Notes under the pieces: generated by a model
What the model was told of the DNA's origin: nothing
What the model saw: the letters and a program-made list of their open reading frames with translations, nothing else
Database searches by the model: none
Part shown: in pieces, positions 7,610-16,200 of the stretch
Numbering within the stretch: position 1 is the stretch's first letter
How the letters are laid out: every line of letters starts with the position of its first letter
NCBI RefSeq assembly: GCF_016907475.1
Contig: NZ_JAFBCA010000001.1
Coordinates: 3,224,001 to 3,288,000, forward strand
Source of the DNA: Nocardioides cavernae
GTDB taxonomy: Bacteria > Actinomycetota > Actinomycetes > Propionibacteriales > Nocardioidaceae
Length of the DNA stretch: 64,000 bases
Direction of reading: 5' to 3'
Program-made: the position numbers and the translations under genes

Positions 7610-8206
7610 TCAGGCCCGCCGCGCGAGCTCCTCGTGGATCGCCTCGACCTGCCGGCGCAGGTCGGCCAGAGACCCGGTGTTGTCGACGACGTGGGTGGCG
7701 ATCGCGAGCCGCTCCTCGCGGGTCGCCTGCGCGGCGATGCGGGACTCGGCGTCCTCGCGGGTCCAGCCCCGGTCCTCGACCATCCGCTGCACCTGCAGCT
7801 CGGCGGGGGCGTCGACCACGACGACCGCGTCGAAGGACCCGGACCGTCCGACCTCGGCCAGCAGCGGGATGTCGTGGACGACGACCGCGTGCTCAGGGGC
7901 GGCCGCCTCGAGCTCGGCGCTGCGCCGGTGGACCAGCGGGTGGATGATCGCCTCGAGCCGCCGGCGGGCGTCCGGCTCGGCGAAGACGAGGGCGCCCATG
8001 GCGGCCCGGTCGAGGTCGCCGTCGGGCGTCAGGAGGTCGGGCCCGAACTCCTCGACCACCGCCGCCAGCCCGGGTGTCCCCCTCGCCACGACCTCGCGGG
8101 CGATGAGGTCGGCGTCGATGACGACGGCCCCCAGCTCAGCGAGGACCGCCGACACGGTGCTCTTGCCGGATGCGATGCCCCCGGTCAGGCCGACACGAAC
8201 GGTCAC
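7610..8206 (-). CDS. coaE: Dephospho-CoA kinase
   Basis: A 198-residue enzyme for the last step of CoA synthesis, phosphorylating the 3'-hydroxyl of dephospho-CoA with ATP in the cytoplasm. The P-loop GGIASGKST is at residues 9-17; DADLIAREVV near residue 32 and HPLVHRR near residue 90 are CoaE landmarks. The lid region DRGWTREDAESRIAAQ follows. It lacks the C-terminal GrpB-type extension found on mycobacterial CoaE. GTG 8206 overlaps the stop of the upstream marR gene as GTGA, implying translational coupling. Confidence 0.95.
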   Translation of the reverse strand: MTVRVGLTGGIASGKSTVSAVLAELGAVVIDADLIAREVVARGTPGLAAVVEEFGPDLLTPDGDLDRAAMGALVFAEPDARRRLEAIIHPLVHRRSAELEAAAPEHAVVVHDIPLLAEVGRSGSFDAVVVVDAPAELQVQRMVEDRGWTREDAESRIAAQATREERLAIATHVVDNTGSLADLRRQVEAIHEELARRA

Positions 8207-8655
8207 AGGTCCTCCCCCACGACGACGGCCAGGATCTCGTGGAGAGTACGGCGCTGGGCCGGCGTGAGCACGTCGAGGACCCGCTGCGACGCCTCCCGGC
8301 GTACGTCGTCGATCCGCTCCACCAGGTGCCGGCCGGCATCGGTGGGCACCAGGCGGGTGGCCCGGCGGTCGGTGGGGTCGGGCTCACGGCGGACCCAGCC
8401 CCGGTCCTCCAGCGCGTCGGCCACCTCCGTCGCCGACCGGGGGGCGATGCGCAGCGCGTCGGCGAGGGCCGAGGGGCGCATCCCGTCGGCACCGGCCAGC
8501 ACCCGCAGCGCGCGGGCCTGCCCCGGGGTCACCTCCCAGTCGGCGAGTGCCTCCACGTGCGCGCGTCGTACGCGTCGGGCGAGCGCCATCACCAGGTCGC
8601 CGGTCGCCGGGTCGTTCCCCTCGTCGCGCACCACGGGAATACCTCCGCCCCACAT
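8203..8655 (-). CDS. MarR family transcriptional regulator
   Basis: A 150-residue winged-helix regulator. The HTH core is SALADALRIAPRSATEVADALEDRGWVRR near residues 63-92, and the wing is EPDPTDRRATRLVPTDAG, classic MarR. MarR dimers usually repress a divergent gene and release DNA when a ligand binds. Here the divergent neighbour is an ABC exporter, and the 62-base intergenic region contains overlapping inverted repeats, so it probably controls that exporter and itself. ATG 8655 is used; GTG about 24 bases downstream is an alternative. It is coupled to coaE through a GTGA overlap. Confidence 0.88.
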   Translation of the reverse strand: MWGGGIPVVRDEGNDPATGDLVMALARRVRRAHVEALADWEVTPGQARALRVLAGADGMRPSALADALRIAPRSATEVADALEDRGWVRREPDPTDRRATRLVPTDAGRHLVERIDDVRREASQRVLDVLTPAQRRTLHEILAVVVGEDL

Positions 8656-8664
8656 CCGGTTGTG

Positions 8665-8687
8665 ACCTCATAGTGAGGTTACCTCAC
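8665..8687. promoter_or_regulatory. Putative MarR operator
   Basis: Alternating half-sites ACCTCA-TAG-TGAGGT-T-ACCTCAC form two overlapping palindromes: 8665-8679 (6-base arms, 3-base spacer) and 8673-8687 (GTGAGGT-T-ACCTCAC, 7-base arms). It lies between the divergent marR and ABC exporter starts and probably overlaps both promoters. Confidence 0.6.
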
Positions 8688-8717
8688 CACCTCGAAACCC
8701 AGAGAGGAGCTGGTCGG

Positions 8718-10565
8718 ATGGCTGACCACACCGACTCCCGCCCCCACCCGGACTCGTCCGGCCGCCGTCGCGGCGGACGCCCGGACCCGGCCGACCTGCG
8801 GCAGCTCGCCGACTCCCCGGTGTCGCTGCGCCGCATCGCCCGACTCTTCACCCCGCACCGCGCCACCCTGGCCGTGGTCGTGGCGCTCATCGTGCTGAGC
8901 TCGCTCGTCGGGCTCGCCCAGCCGTTCCTCGTCCGGCACGTCATCGACGAGGCACTGCCCCGCCAGGACCTCCGCCTGCTTCTTCTCCTGGTCGGCGCCA
9001 TGCTCGGCGTCGCCGTCGTCACCGCCGTCATCGGCGTCGTGCAGACCTGGCTCTCCACCGCGGTGGGCCAGCGCGTCATGCACCGCCTGCGCAGCGACCT
9101 GTTCGCCCACCTCCAGCGCCAGTCCCTCGACTTCTTCACCCGGACCCGCGGCGGTGAGGTGCAGTCGCGCCTCGTCAACGACATCGGCAGCATGCAGGGC
9201 GTCGTGACCCAGACGGCGACGTCGATCGCCGCCAACGTCACCGTGGTGGTCGGCACCGCCGTGGCCATGGTGGCCCTCAGCTGGAGGCTCGCGCTGATCT
9301 CGCTGGTGGTGCTGCCGCCGGCCGTCCTGCTGACCAGGCAGGTCGCCCGGATGCGGCACCGCATCACCGGCGAGCGGCAGCGACGCCTGGCCGACCTCCA
9401 CGTCCAGATCGAGGAGGGCCTCTCGGTCAGCGGGGTCCTACTCAGCAAGACCCTCGGCGCGTCCCCGCGGCTGACCGCGCGGTTCGACGAGACCTCCGCC
9501 GACCTCGTCGGCCTCGAGATCCGGTCCCGCCTCGCCGGCCGCTGGCGGATGGCGACCATGAACGTCGTGTTCGCCGCCGTCCCGGCCGCGATCTACCTCG
9601 CCGCCGGCTTCCCGGCGACGTCCGGCGGGATGACCATCGGCACGCTCGTCGCCTTCATCGCCCTGCAGGGCACCTTGTTCCGCCCACTCATGGGGCTGCT
9701 CAACGTGGGCGTCGACCTCACCGCCTCCCTCGCGCTCTTCAGCCGGATCTTCGAGTACGCCGACCTCCCGGTCGACATCGCCGAGCCCGACGAGCCGGTC
9801 CGGCTCGACCCGCGGCGCGTGCGCGGCGAGGTGCGGTTCGAGGACGTGGGCTTCTCGTACGACGGCGAGCGTGCGGTGCTGTCCGACGTCGACCTCGTCG
9901 TGCCGGCGGGCGGCACACTCGCGCTGGTCGGGGAGACCGGCAGCGGCAAGTCCACCCTCGCCTCGCTCGTCCCGCGCCTGCACGACGCGACGTCCGGGCG
10001 GGTGCTGGTCGACGGCGTCGACGTGCGCGACCTGGCTGCGGCCGACCTCGCCGGGATCGTCGGCGTGGTGACCCAGGAGACCTACCTGATGCACGCGAGC
10101 GTGCGTGACAACCTGCGCCACGCCCGGCCGGAGGCCACCGACGTCGAGATCGAGCAGGCCTGCCGCACCGCGCGCATCCACGACGTCATCGCCTCGCTCC
10201 CCGAGGGCTACGACACCGTCGTGGGATCGCGCGGGCACCGGTTCTCCGGCGGCGAGCAGCAGCGGCTGGCGATCGCCCGCACCCTGTTGCGCGACCCGGC
10301 CGTGCTGGTGCTCGACGAGGCCACCAGCGCGCTCGACAACGAGACTGAGCGCGCCATCCTGGCCACGCTGGACGAGGTCACCCGGAGCCGTACGACGATC
10401 ACGATCGCGCACCGGTTGTCCACCGTGCGCAACGCCGACCAGATCGCGGTGCTCCACGCCGGACGCGTCGTCGAGCTCGGTACGCACGAGGAGCTGCTGC
10501 TCCTCGGCGGCCGCTACGCGGACCTCGTGCGCGGCGGCCTCGTCGCCGAGCCGGCGGCCGCCTGA
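8718..10565 (+). CDS. ABC exporter, fused membrane and ATPase domains
   Basis: A 615-residue half-transporter of the MsbA/MDR type. The N-terminal six-helix ABC_membrane domain covers about residues 50-330; the ATPase covers about 370-605. Walker A GETGSGKST is near residue 405, the signature FSGGEQQ near 508, Walker B VLVLDEATSALD near 530 and the H-loop IAHRLSTV near 562, so it should be active. It probably works as a homodimer in the cytoplasmic membrane and expels drugs or lipids; the substrate is unknown. ATG 8718 is chosen for the GAGGAG 9-14 bases upstream. The divergent MarR gene and its operator-like repeats suggest ligand-induced expression. Confidence 0.92.
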   Translation: MADHTDSRPHPDSSGRRRGGRPDPADLRQLADSPVSLRRIARLFTPHRATLAVVVALIVLSSLVGLAQPFLVRHVIDEALPRQDLRLLLLLVGAMLGVAVVTAVIGVVQTWLSTAVGQRVMHRLRSDLFAHLQRQSLDFFTRTRGGEVQSRLVNDIGSMQGVVTQTATSIAANVTVVVGTAVAMVALSWRLALISLVVLPPAVLLTRQVARMRHRITGERQRRLADLHVQIEEGLSVSGVLLSKTLGASPRLTARFDETSADLVGLEIRSRLAGRWRMATMNVVFAAVPAAIYLAAGFPATSGGMTIGTLVAFIALQGTLFRPLMGLLNVGVDLTASLALFSRIFEYADLPVDIAEPDEPVRLDPRRVRGEVRFEDVGFSYDGERAVLSDVDLVVPAGGTLALVGETGSGKSTLASLVPRLHDATSGRVLVDGVDVRDLAAADLAGIVGVVTQETYLMHASVRDNLRHARPEATDVEIEQACRTARIHDVIASLPEGYDTVVGSRGHRFSGGEQQRLAIARTLLRDPAVLVLDEATSALDNETERAILATLDEVTRSRTTITIAHRLSTVRNADQIAVLHAGRVVELGTHEELLLLGGRYADLVRGGLVAEPAAA

Positions 10566-10569
10566 GGCG

Positions 10570-11859
10570 TCAGGCCGCCGACTCCCCCGCGGCCTTCTCG
10601 GCCGCCGCGAGGAGCACGCAGGTCGCCACGGCCTCCATCGCCTGGGTGACCTCGGCGAGGGGCGGCATCGTCGGGGCGAGCCGGATGTTGGTGTCGTCCG
10701 GGTCCTGCTTGTAGGGGAACGACGAGCCGGCGGGCGTCAGCGCGATGCCGGCGTCCTTGGCGAGGGCGACGACGCGGCTGGCGGTCCCGGGCACGACGTC
10801 GAGGTTGACGAAGTAGCCGCCGGTCGGGGTGTTCCACGTCGCGACGGCGCGGCCGCCGAGCCGCTCGGTCAGCACGCGGTCGACCTCGGCGAACTTCGGC
10901 GCGATGATCTCGCGGTGCCGGGCCATGTGGTCGCGCACGCCCTGCGGGGACCCGAAGAACTCCGCGTGCCGCAGGTGATTGACCTTGTCGGGCCCGATCG
11001 AGCCGTTGCCGAGGTGCCCGAGGTACCACCGGACGTTGTTCGTCGACGCCGCGAGGAACGCCACACCCGCCCCGGCCCAGCTGATCTTGGAGGTCGACGC
11101 GAACATGACGGGCCGGTCCGGGTGGCCGGCAGCGGAGGCCAGGGTGAGGATGTCGGCGCTCTTGGCCTCCTCCTCGGTGAGGTGGTGCAGCGCGTAGGCG
11201 TTGTCCCAGAAGATCTTGAAGTCGGGTGCCGCGGTGGGCATCGCGGCGAGCCGGGCGGCGACGTCCTGGCTGCAGATCGCGCCCGACGGGTTGGCGTACG
11301 TCGGGACGATCCACATGCCCTTGATGCTCGGGTCGTCGGCGACGAGGGCGGCGACCGCGTCGGCGTCGGGGCCGTCGTCGTTCATCGGGACGGTCACCAT
11401 CTCGATGCCGAGGCTCTCGAGCAGGGTGAAGTGCCGGTCGTAGCCCGGCACCGGGCACACGAACCGGACCTTGTCCTCCTTGCCCCACGGCCGCTCCGAG
11501 TCGACCGCGCCGAAGAGCATCATCCAGACGAGGCAGTCGCGCATGATGGACAGGCTGGAGTTGCCGCCGGCGACGACCTGCTCGGGCTCGACCCACAGCA
11601 GCTCGGCGAACATCTCGCGCAGCTCGCGCAGACCCTCGAGCCCGCCGTAGTTGCGTACGTCGACCCCGCTGGCGTCCTTGGTCGACGTCGGCAGCCGCAG
11701 CAGGTCGTCGGCAAGGTCGAGCTGCTGGGACGAGGGCTTGCCCCGCGTGAGGTCGAGCTTGAGCCCCTGCGCCTTCAGCTGCTCGTAGGCAGCCCGCTGC
11801 TCGTCGAGCAGCGCGGTGAGGTCGTCGGCGGACAGGTCGGCCAGCGCAGTCGCGTTCAC
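10570..11859 (-). CDS. Aspartate aminotransferase, AspT/MocR-like subgroup
   Basis: A 429-residue PLP-dependent fold-type I aminotransferase of the Aminotran_MocR family (PF12897), which includes Corynebacterium glutamicum AspT. LDLTRGKPSSQQLDL near residue 34, NYGGLEGLRELREMFAELL, PTYANPSG near residue 182 and the PLP-lysine motif STSKISWAGAG near residue 255 are visible. There is no N-terminal GntR HTH, so it is an enzyme rather than a MocR regulator. It probably interconverts aspartate/2-oxoglutarate and oxaloacetate/glutamate. GTG 11859 follows a TAGGCT -10 by 6 bases (leaderless). Its stop faces the ABC exporter stop with only 4 bases between. Confidence 0.85.
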   Translation of the reverse strand: MNATALADLSADDLTALLDEQRAAYEQLKAQGLKLDLTRGKPSSQQLDLADDLLRLPTSTKDASGVDVRNYGGLEGLRELREMFAELLWVEPEQVVAGGNSSLSIMRDCLVWMMLFGAVDSERPWGKEDKVRFVCPVPGYDRHFTLLESLGIEMVTVPMNDDGPDADAVAALVADDPSIKGMWIVPTYANPSGAICSQDVAARLAAMPTAAPDFKIFWDNAYALHHLTEEEAKSADILTLASAAGHPDRPVMFASTSKISWAGAGVAFLAASTNNVRWYLGHLGNGSIGPDKVNHLRHAEFFGSPQGVRDHMARHREIIAPKFAEVDRVLTERLGGRAVATWNTPTGGYFVNLDVVPGTASRVVALAKDAGIALTPAGSSFPYKQDPDDTNIRLAPTMPPLAEVTQAMEAVATCVLLAAAEKAAGESAA

Positions 11860-11865
11860 GGCTCC

Positions 11866-11871
11866 AGCCTA
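11866..11871 (-). promoter_or_regulatory. -10 box for leaderless aminotransferase gene
   Basis: TAGGCT on the minus strand, 6 bases before GTG 11859; supports this start and a leaderless mRNA. Confidence 0.45.
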
Positions 11872-11966
11872 GAGGTCGCCCGGCCGTGCCCTCGCGGCCG
11901 TTCTGCCCGTGGTACGACCGGGCCGGTGCCGACCTCGTGCGTCTCGATGCCGGTCGGCGGCGTCGA

Positions 11967-12917
11967 TCAGGCGCTCATCCGGAAGGTGCGCCGGTACTCC
12001 TGGGGGCTGACGCCGCGAGCGCGACCGAAGTGCTGCCGCAACGTGGCGGCGTTGCCGAAGCCCACCTCGGAGGCCACCCAGTCGATCGAGTGGTCGGACT
12101 GCTCGAGCAGCTCCTGGGCGGCGCGCACCCGCTCCCCCAGGATCCAGCTGTAGGGCGTCGTGCCGGTCTCCTCCTTGAAGCGTCGGGCGAAGGTCCGGGA
12201 CGACATGTGCATCTGGCGGGCGAGGGTCTCGACGTCGAGGTCGTCGGCGAGGTGGGAGCTGATCCACGCGAGCAGCGGCGCGAGCGCCTCCGACTCGCAG
12301 ACAGGCACCGGACGGGCGATGTACTGGGCCTGACCGCCGTCGCGGTGCGGCGGCACGACCATGCGGCGCGCGGTGGTGGCGGCGACCTTGGCGCCGAACT
12401 GCTGGCGCATCACGTGGAGCGCCGCGTCGATGGCGGCAGCGGACCCGGCGCCGGTCACGATCGAGCCGTCCTGGACGTAGAGCACGTCGGGGTCGACGAC
12501 CGCCTCCGGGAAGCGGGCGGCCAGCTCGGCGGCGTACCTCCAGTGGGTCGTGCAGCGACGGCCGTCGAGCAGGCCCGCCTCGCCCAGCATGAACGTCGCC
12601 GAGCAGTGGGCGAAGAGCATCGCGCCGCGCGCGTGGGCGGACCGCAGCAGCTCGGAGACCTCCGGCGAGGTGCCGCGGTGGTCGCTCTTGGGAGCCAGGC
12701 AGATCAGGTCGGCGTCCGCCGCCGCGTCCAGCCCGTGCTCGACGTGCAGGTCGAAGCCTGCACGCGTGCGCAGCCGTCCGGGACGAGGCGTGACGACCTT
12801 GAAGTCGAAGACGGGGTTGTCGTCCTCGGGGTGGTAGGGCTCGGCCCACACCTCACACAACGCACCGAGCCCGAACGGCTCGGGCTGCTCCTGCACGACC
12901 ACGGCGACCTTCTGCAT
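11967..12917 (-). CDS. GlxA family AraC-type transcriptional regulator
   Basis: A 316-residue protein with an N-terminal DJ-1/PfpI-like domain (about residues 1-180) and a C-terminal double HTH of the AraC family (about 215-310). The first domain carries the elbow cysteine in FAHCSATFMLGEAGLLDG. The HTH region shows LARQMHMSSRTFARRFKEET and ASEVGFGNAATLRQHF. Such GlxA-type regulators sense unknown small molecules. ATG 12917 is preferred; an upstream in-frame ATG at 12953 lies in the repeat-rich regulatory region. The gene is divergent from a 52-56-residue membrane peptide gene and the shared region carries several TGGCAG half-sites, suggesting control of that gene and autoregulation. Confidence 0.88.
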   Translation of the reverse strand: MQKVAVVVQEQPEPFGLGALCEVWAEPYHPEDDNPVFDFKVVTPRPGRLRTRAGFDLHVEHGLDAAADADLICLAPKSDHRGTSPEVSELLRSAHARGAMLFAHCSATFMLGEAGLLDGRRCTTHWRYAAELAARFPEAVVDPDVLYVQDGSIVTGAGSAAAIDAALHVMRQQFGAKVAATTARRMVVPPHRDGGQAQYIARPVPVCESEALAPLLAWISSHLADDLDVETLARQMHMSSRTFARRFKEETGTTPYSWILGERVRAAQELLEQSDHSIDWVASEVGFGNAATLRQHFGRARGVSPQEYRRTFRMSA

Positions 12918-12937
12918 GACAGCAGCGTGCCACGAGT

Positions 12938-13011
12938 AGTGGCAGGAAATCAACTAATACTGGCATTCCTGCCACTGGTGGCAGTAAGTAAATGCGCGCA
13001 TGATTACTGCC
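12938..13011. promoter_or_regulatory. Cluster of TGGCAG half-sites, likely GlxA-type operator
   Basis: AGTGGCAGGAA (12938-12948) and TTCCTGCCACT (12966-12976) are a perfect 11-base inverted repeat with a 17-base spacer. CTGCCAC-TG-GTGGCAG spans 12969-12984, and a further ACTGCCA lies near 13006. The cluster fills the region between the divergent regulator and small-protein genes. Confidence 0.55.
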
Positions 13012-13170
13012 ATGAACACTTTCATCGCCCTCCTGGTCCTGGCCGCCGTCGTCGCACTGCTGGTCAACTACGCCCGTCACGACCGGTTCGCCGGCCACGC
13101 CTCCACCGCCCACCCGGTCGACGACCTCGGTCCGATCGAGGAGCGCCACCACCTCGTCCCGCGTTACTGA
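13000..13170 (+). CDS. Small single-span membrane protein
   Basis: A 56-residue product from ATG 13000, or 52 residues from the in-frame ATG at 13012. A hydrophobic helix follows the start (FIALLVLAAVVALLVNYARH), then a polar tail rich in His, Asp and Arg (FAGHASTAHPVDD, EERHHLVPRY). One membrane span with a roughly 30-residue tail is predicted. No Shine-Dalgarno is evident at either ATG. It is divergent from the GlxA-type regulator, and the TGGCAG repeats reach into its start region, so it is the likely regulated partner. The function is unknown. Third-position GC is high and consistent with a real gene. Confidence 0.6.
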   Translation: MITAMNTFIALLVLAAVVALLVNYARHDRFAGHASTAHPVDDLGPIEERHHLVPRY

Positions 13171-13193
13171 GCGGTTTCGACGAGTACAAATCA

Positions 13194-13231
13194 ACTTTTG
13201 CTTGACCTGACACAAAAGTCCCGCCTAGCGT
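13194..13231 (+). promoter_or_regulatory. Promoter with flanking inverted repeat, upstream of giant secreted protein
   Basis: TTGACC (13202-13207), 18 bases, TAGCGT (13226-13231) resemble a housekeeping promoter. The -35 is enclosed by ACTTTTG (13194-13200) and CAAAAGT (13213-13219), a 7-base inverted repeat with a 12-base spacer that looks like a repressor operator. Confidence 0.45.
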
Positions 13232-13295
13232 GATGCCAGTCACACAGCCGTCCGGCAGGTGACGCCACCTCAAACTCGGTTGTGGAAGGCACGTC

Positions 13296-16200
13296 ATGCC
13301 TGTGCGGTCTCGTCAGCTCCTCGTCTCGCTGCTCGCCCTGGTCACCGCTCTGGGGCTCGCCCTGGGACTGGCCGCCCCGGTGGCGGCCGCCGGTCCGGAT
13401 CCCGTGCCCGACCGGGCCACGTCCGGTGACGCCGAGGCGAAGGCACCCGCCGCCCAGCGCGACCGGGCCGCGAAGAGCGACGGTGCGGGAAAGACCGCCA
13501 CCTCCGGCACGACGGCCGCCGACGCGGCCGCCGCCGACGACCCGCCGGACCTGTCGAAGTTCCAGAAGGTCGTCCTCGGCCAGGGCACGGGACTCGGCGA
13601 GGTCATGGAGCTGACGGTCGCCCCGGACGGGCGGGTCTTCTTCATCACCCGCGCCGGCGACATCTCGATGTACGACCCCGCCGACGGCAGCATCGAGATC
13701 GTCATGAACAACCCCAGCCTCGGGGTGTGGAGCGGCCTCGAGGACGGAGGCCTCGGCATCACGGTCGACCCCGCCTTCGCCGACAACGGCTGGATCTACG
13801 TCTACTACGCACCCCTGCCCGCCTCGCACAACGCCAACCGGCTGTCCCGCCTCACCGTCGAGACCGACGCGGACGGCGAGACGTTCGTCGACAAGCAGTC
13901 GGAGAAGGTCATCCTCGAGGTCGGCACGCAGCGCAACGTCTGCTGCCACTCCGCCGGCTCGGTGCAGTTCGGCGACGGCGGCGTGCTGCACCTCGCCACG
14001 GGCGACAACACCTCGTCCTCCGACAACGACGGCTACTCCCCCCACGACGAGCGGACCGGACGGTCCGACTACGACGCGCAGAAGTCCTCCGCCAACACCA
14101 ACGACCTGCGCGGCAAGATCCTGCGCGTCATCCCCCGCAACGACGACGCCGGCGACGTGAACCCGACCGCCGGGGACGGCATCTCGTACGACATCCCCGA
14201 GAGCAACCTGTTCGGTGAGGGCGGCGCCTACCCGTCTGCGCTCTACCCCGACGCCGACCCGGCGAAGACGCGGCCCGAGATCTACGTGATGGGCCTGCGC
14301 AACCCCTACCGGCTCGGCGTGGACGCCGACACCGATGCGCTCTACTGGGGCGAGGTCGGCCCAGACTCGCGCGTCAACAGCCCCAACCGGGGTCCCCGCC
14401 ACTTCGAGGAGTTCAACCGCACCGAGGCCGCGATGAACGGCGGCTGGCCCTACTGCGGGGGCGAGGTCGGCGACGACCTCACCAAGATGGACTTCGGCGG
14501 CGCCTACGTCGACTGGGACTTCGTGGCCAACCGCTACCGCACCAACCCGGACGGCACCCCCAAGCGCTTCCCCTGCAACGACCCGCAGGAGATGGCCGGC
14601 GTCAACGACTCCCCCAACAGCTCCGGGCTGCAGACGCTGCCCCCGATGACCGACGCCTGGATCCCCTACTCCGACGTCGCCCCCTACAAGTACCCCGCCG
14701 TCCAGGGCGCCACCCCGACCGGCGGCCAGGTCTACCGGCAATCGCAGAACACCGCGGCCAAGGACACCGCCTTCCCGGCGCACTACGAGGGCTCCTACTT
14801 CATGACGGAGATGAGCCGCGGCTGGATCAAGGAGGTGCGGATGGATGCCGAGGGCAACATCGCCTCCATCAACGACTTCATGAGCGGCTTCGTGGCTCCC
14901 GGCGACATGGAGTTCGGGCCCGACGGCTCGATGTACGTCCTGGAGTACGGCACCGGCTTCTTCTCCGGCTCCCCGCAGACCAAGCTCGTGCGCATCGACT
15001 ACGCGATCAACGGCTCGGCGCCGGTGGCCCGCGCGAGCGCCGACGTCACCGAGGGCTCTGCCCCGCTCGCCGTCCAGTTCAGCAGCGACGGCACCAGCGA
15101 CCCCGACGGTGACGCCGTCACCTACGCGTGGGACCTCGACGGTGACGGCCAGACCGACTCCACCGACGCGTCCCCGTCGTGGACCTACGACTCGGCCGGC
15201 GACTACACCGTGCTCCTCACGGTGACCGACGCGACCGGCAAGTCCGCGACCTCGCAGGTCGTCGTCAACGTCGGCAACACCGCCCCGAAGGTGCAGATCG
15301 AGCTCCCGGTCGACGGCGGCTTCTACTCCTCCGGCGACGACATCCCGTTCGTCGTCGACGTGCAGGACGCCGAGGAGACCGTCGACTGCAGCGAGGTCGT
15401 CGTCCAGGAGGGCCTGGGCCACGACATCCACGTCCACCCGAACCTGTCGGTCAACGGCTGCGAGGGCACCATCCGCACCGCGGCCTCCGCCGACCACGGC
15501 CCGGACGCGAACACGTACGGCGTCCTCATCGCGACCTACCGCGACGGCGGCGCCAACGACGGTGCCAACGCGTCGCTGCAGGGCAGCGACACCGTCATCC
15601 TCCAGCCCAAGCTGCGACAGGCCGAGCACGCGACCAACCGCCAGGGCGTCGGCTACACCGGCTACGACGACAAGTCCGGCACGCGTCCCGGTGGCGGCGG
15701 ACTGATCACCGGCATGGGCAACGGCGACTGGGTGATGTTCGACCCGATGAGCCTGGCCAACATGACCGACGTGTCGATCCGCTACTCCGGCGGACCGCAG
15801 GCAGGCGCCACGATCCAGGTCCGCGCGGGCGCCGCGAACGGCCCGGTCGTGGCGACCGTGCCGCTGGACGGCGGGACGCAGGGCCAGTACTTCTACAAGA
15901 CGGTCAGCGCCGCGATCACCGCTCGCGACGCCGACGCCGGCGGCCGCCCGCTCTACTTCGTCTACGCCGGCAACGGTGAGATGAACTTCGACGAGTTCTC
16001 CGTCGAGGGCAAGGGCGTCGCCGGCAACACCTCCCCCGTCATCACCTCGGCCACCGCCACCCCCGCCGACGGCCTGGCACCTCTCGAGGTCGCCTTCGCA
16101 GCCGAGGCCAACGACCCCGACGGCGACGACATCACCTACGCCTGGGACTTCGGTGTCGAGGGCACGGACGACGACACCGCGACCACGGCCGCGGCCTCGT

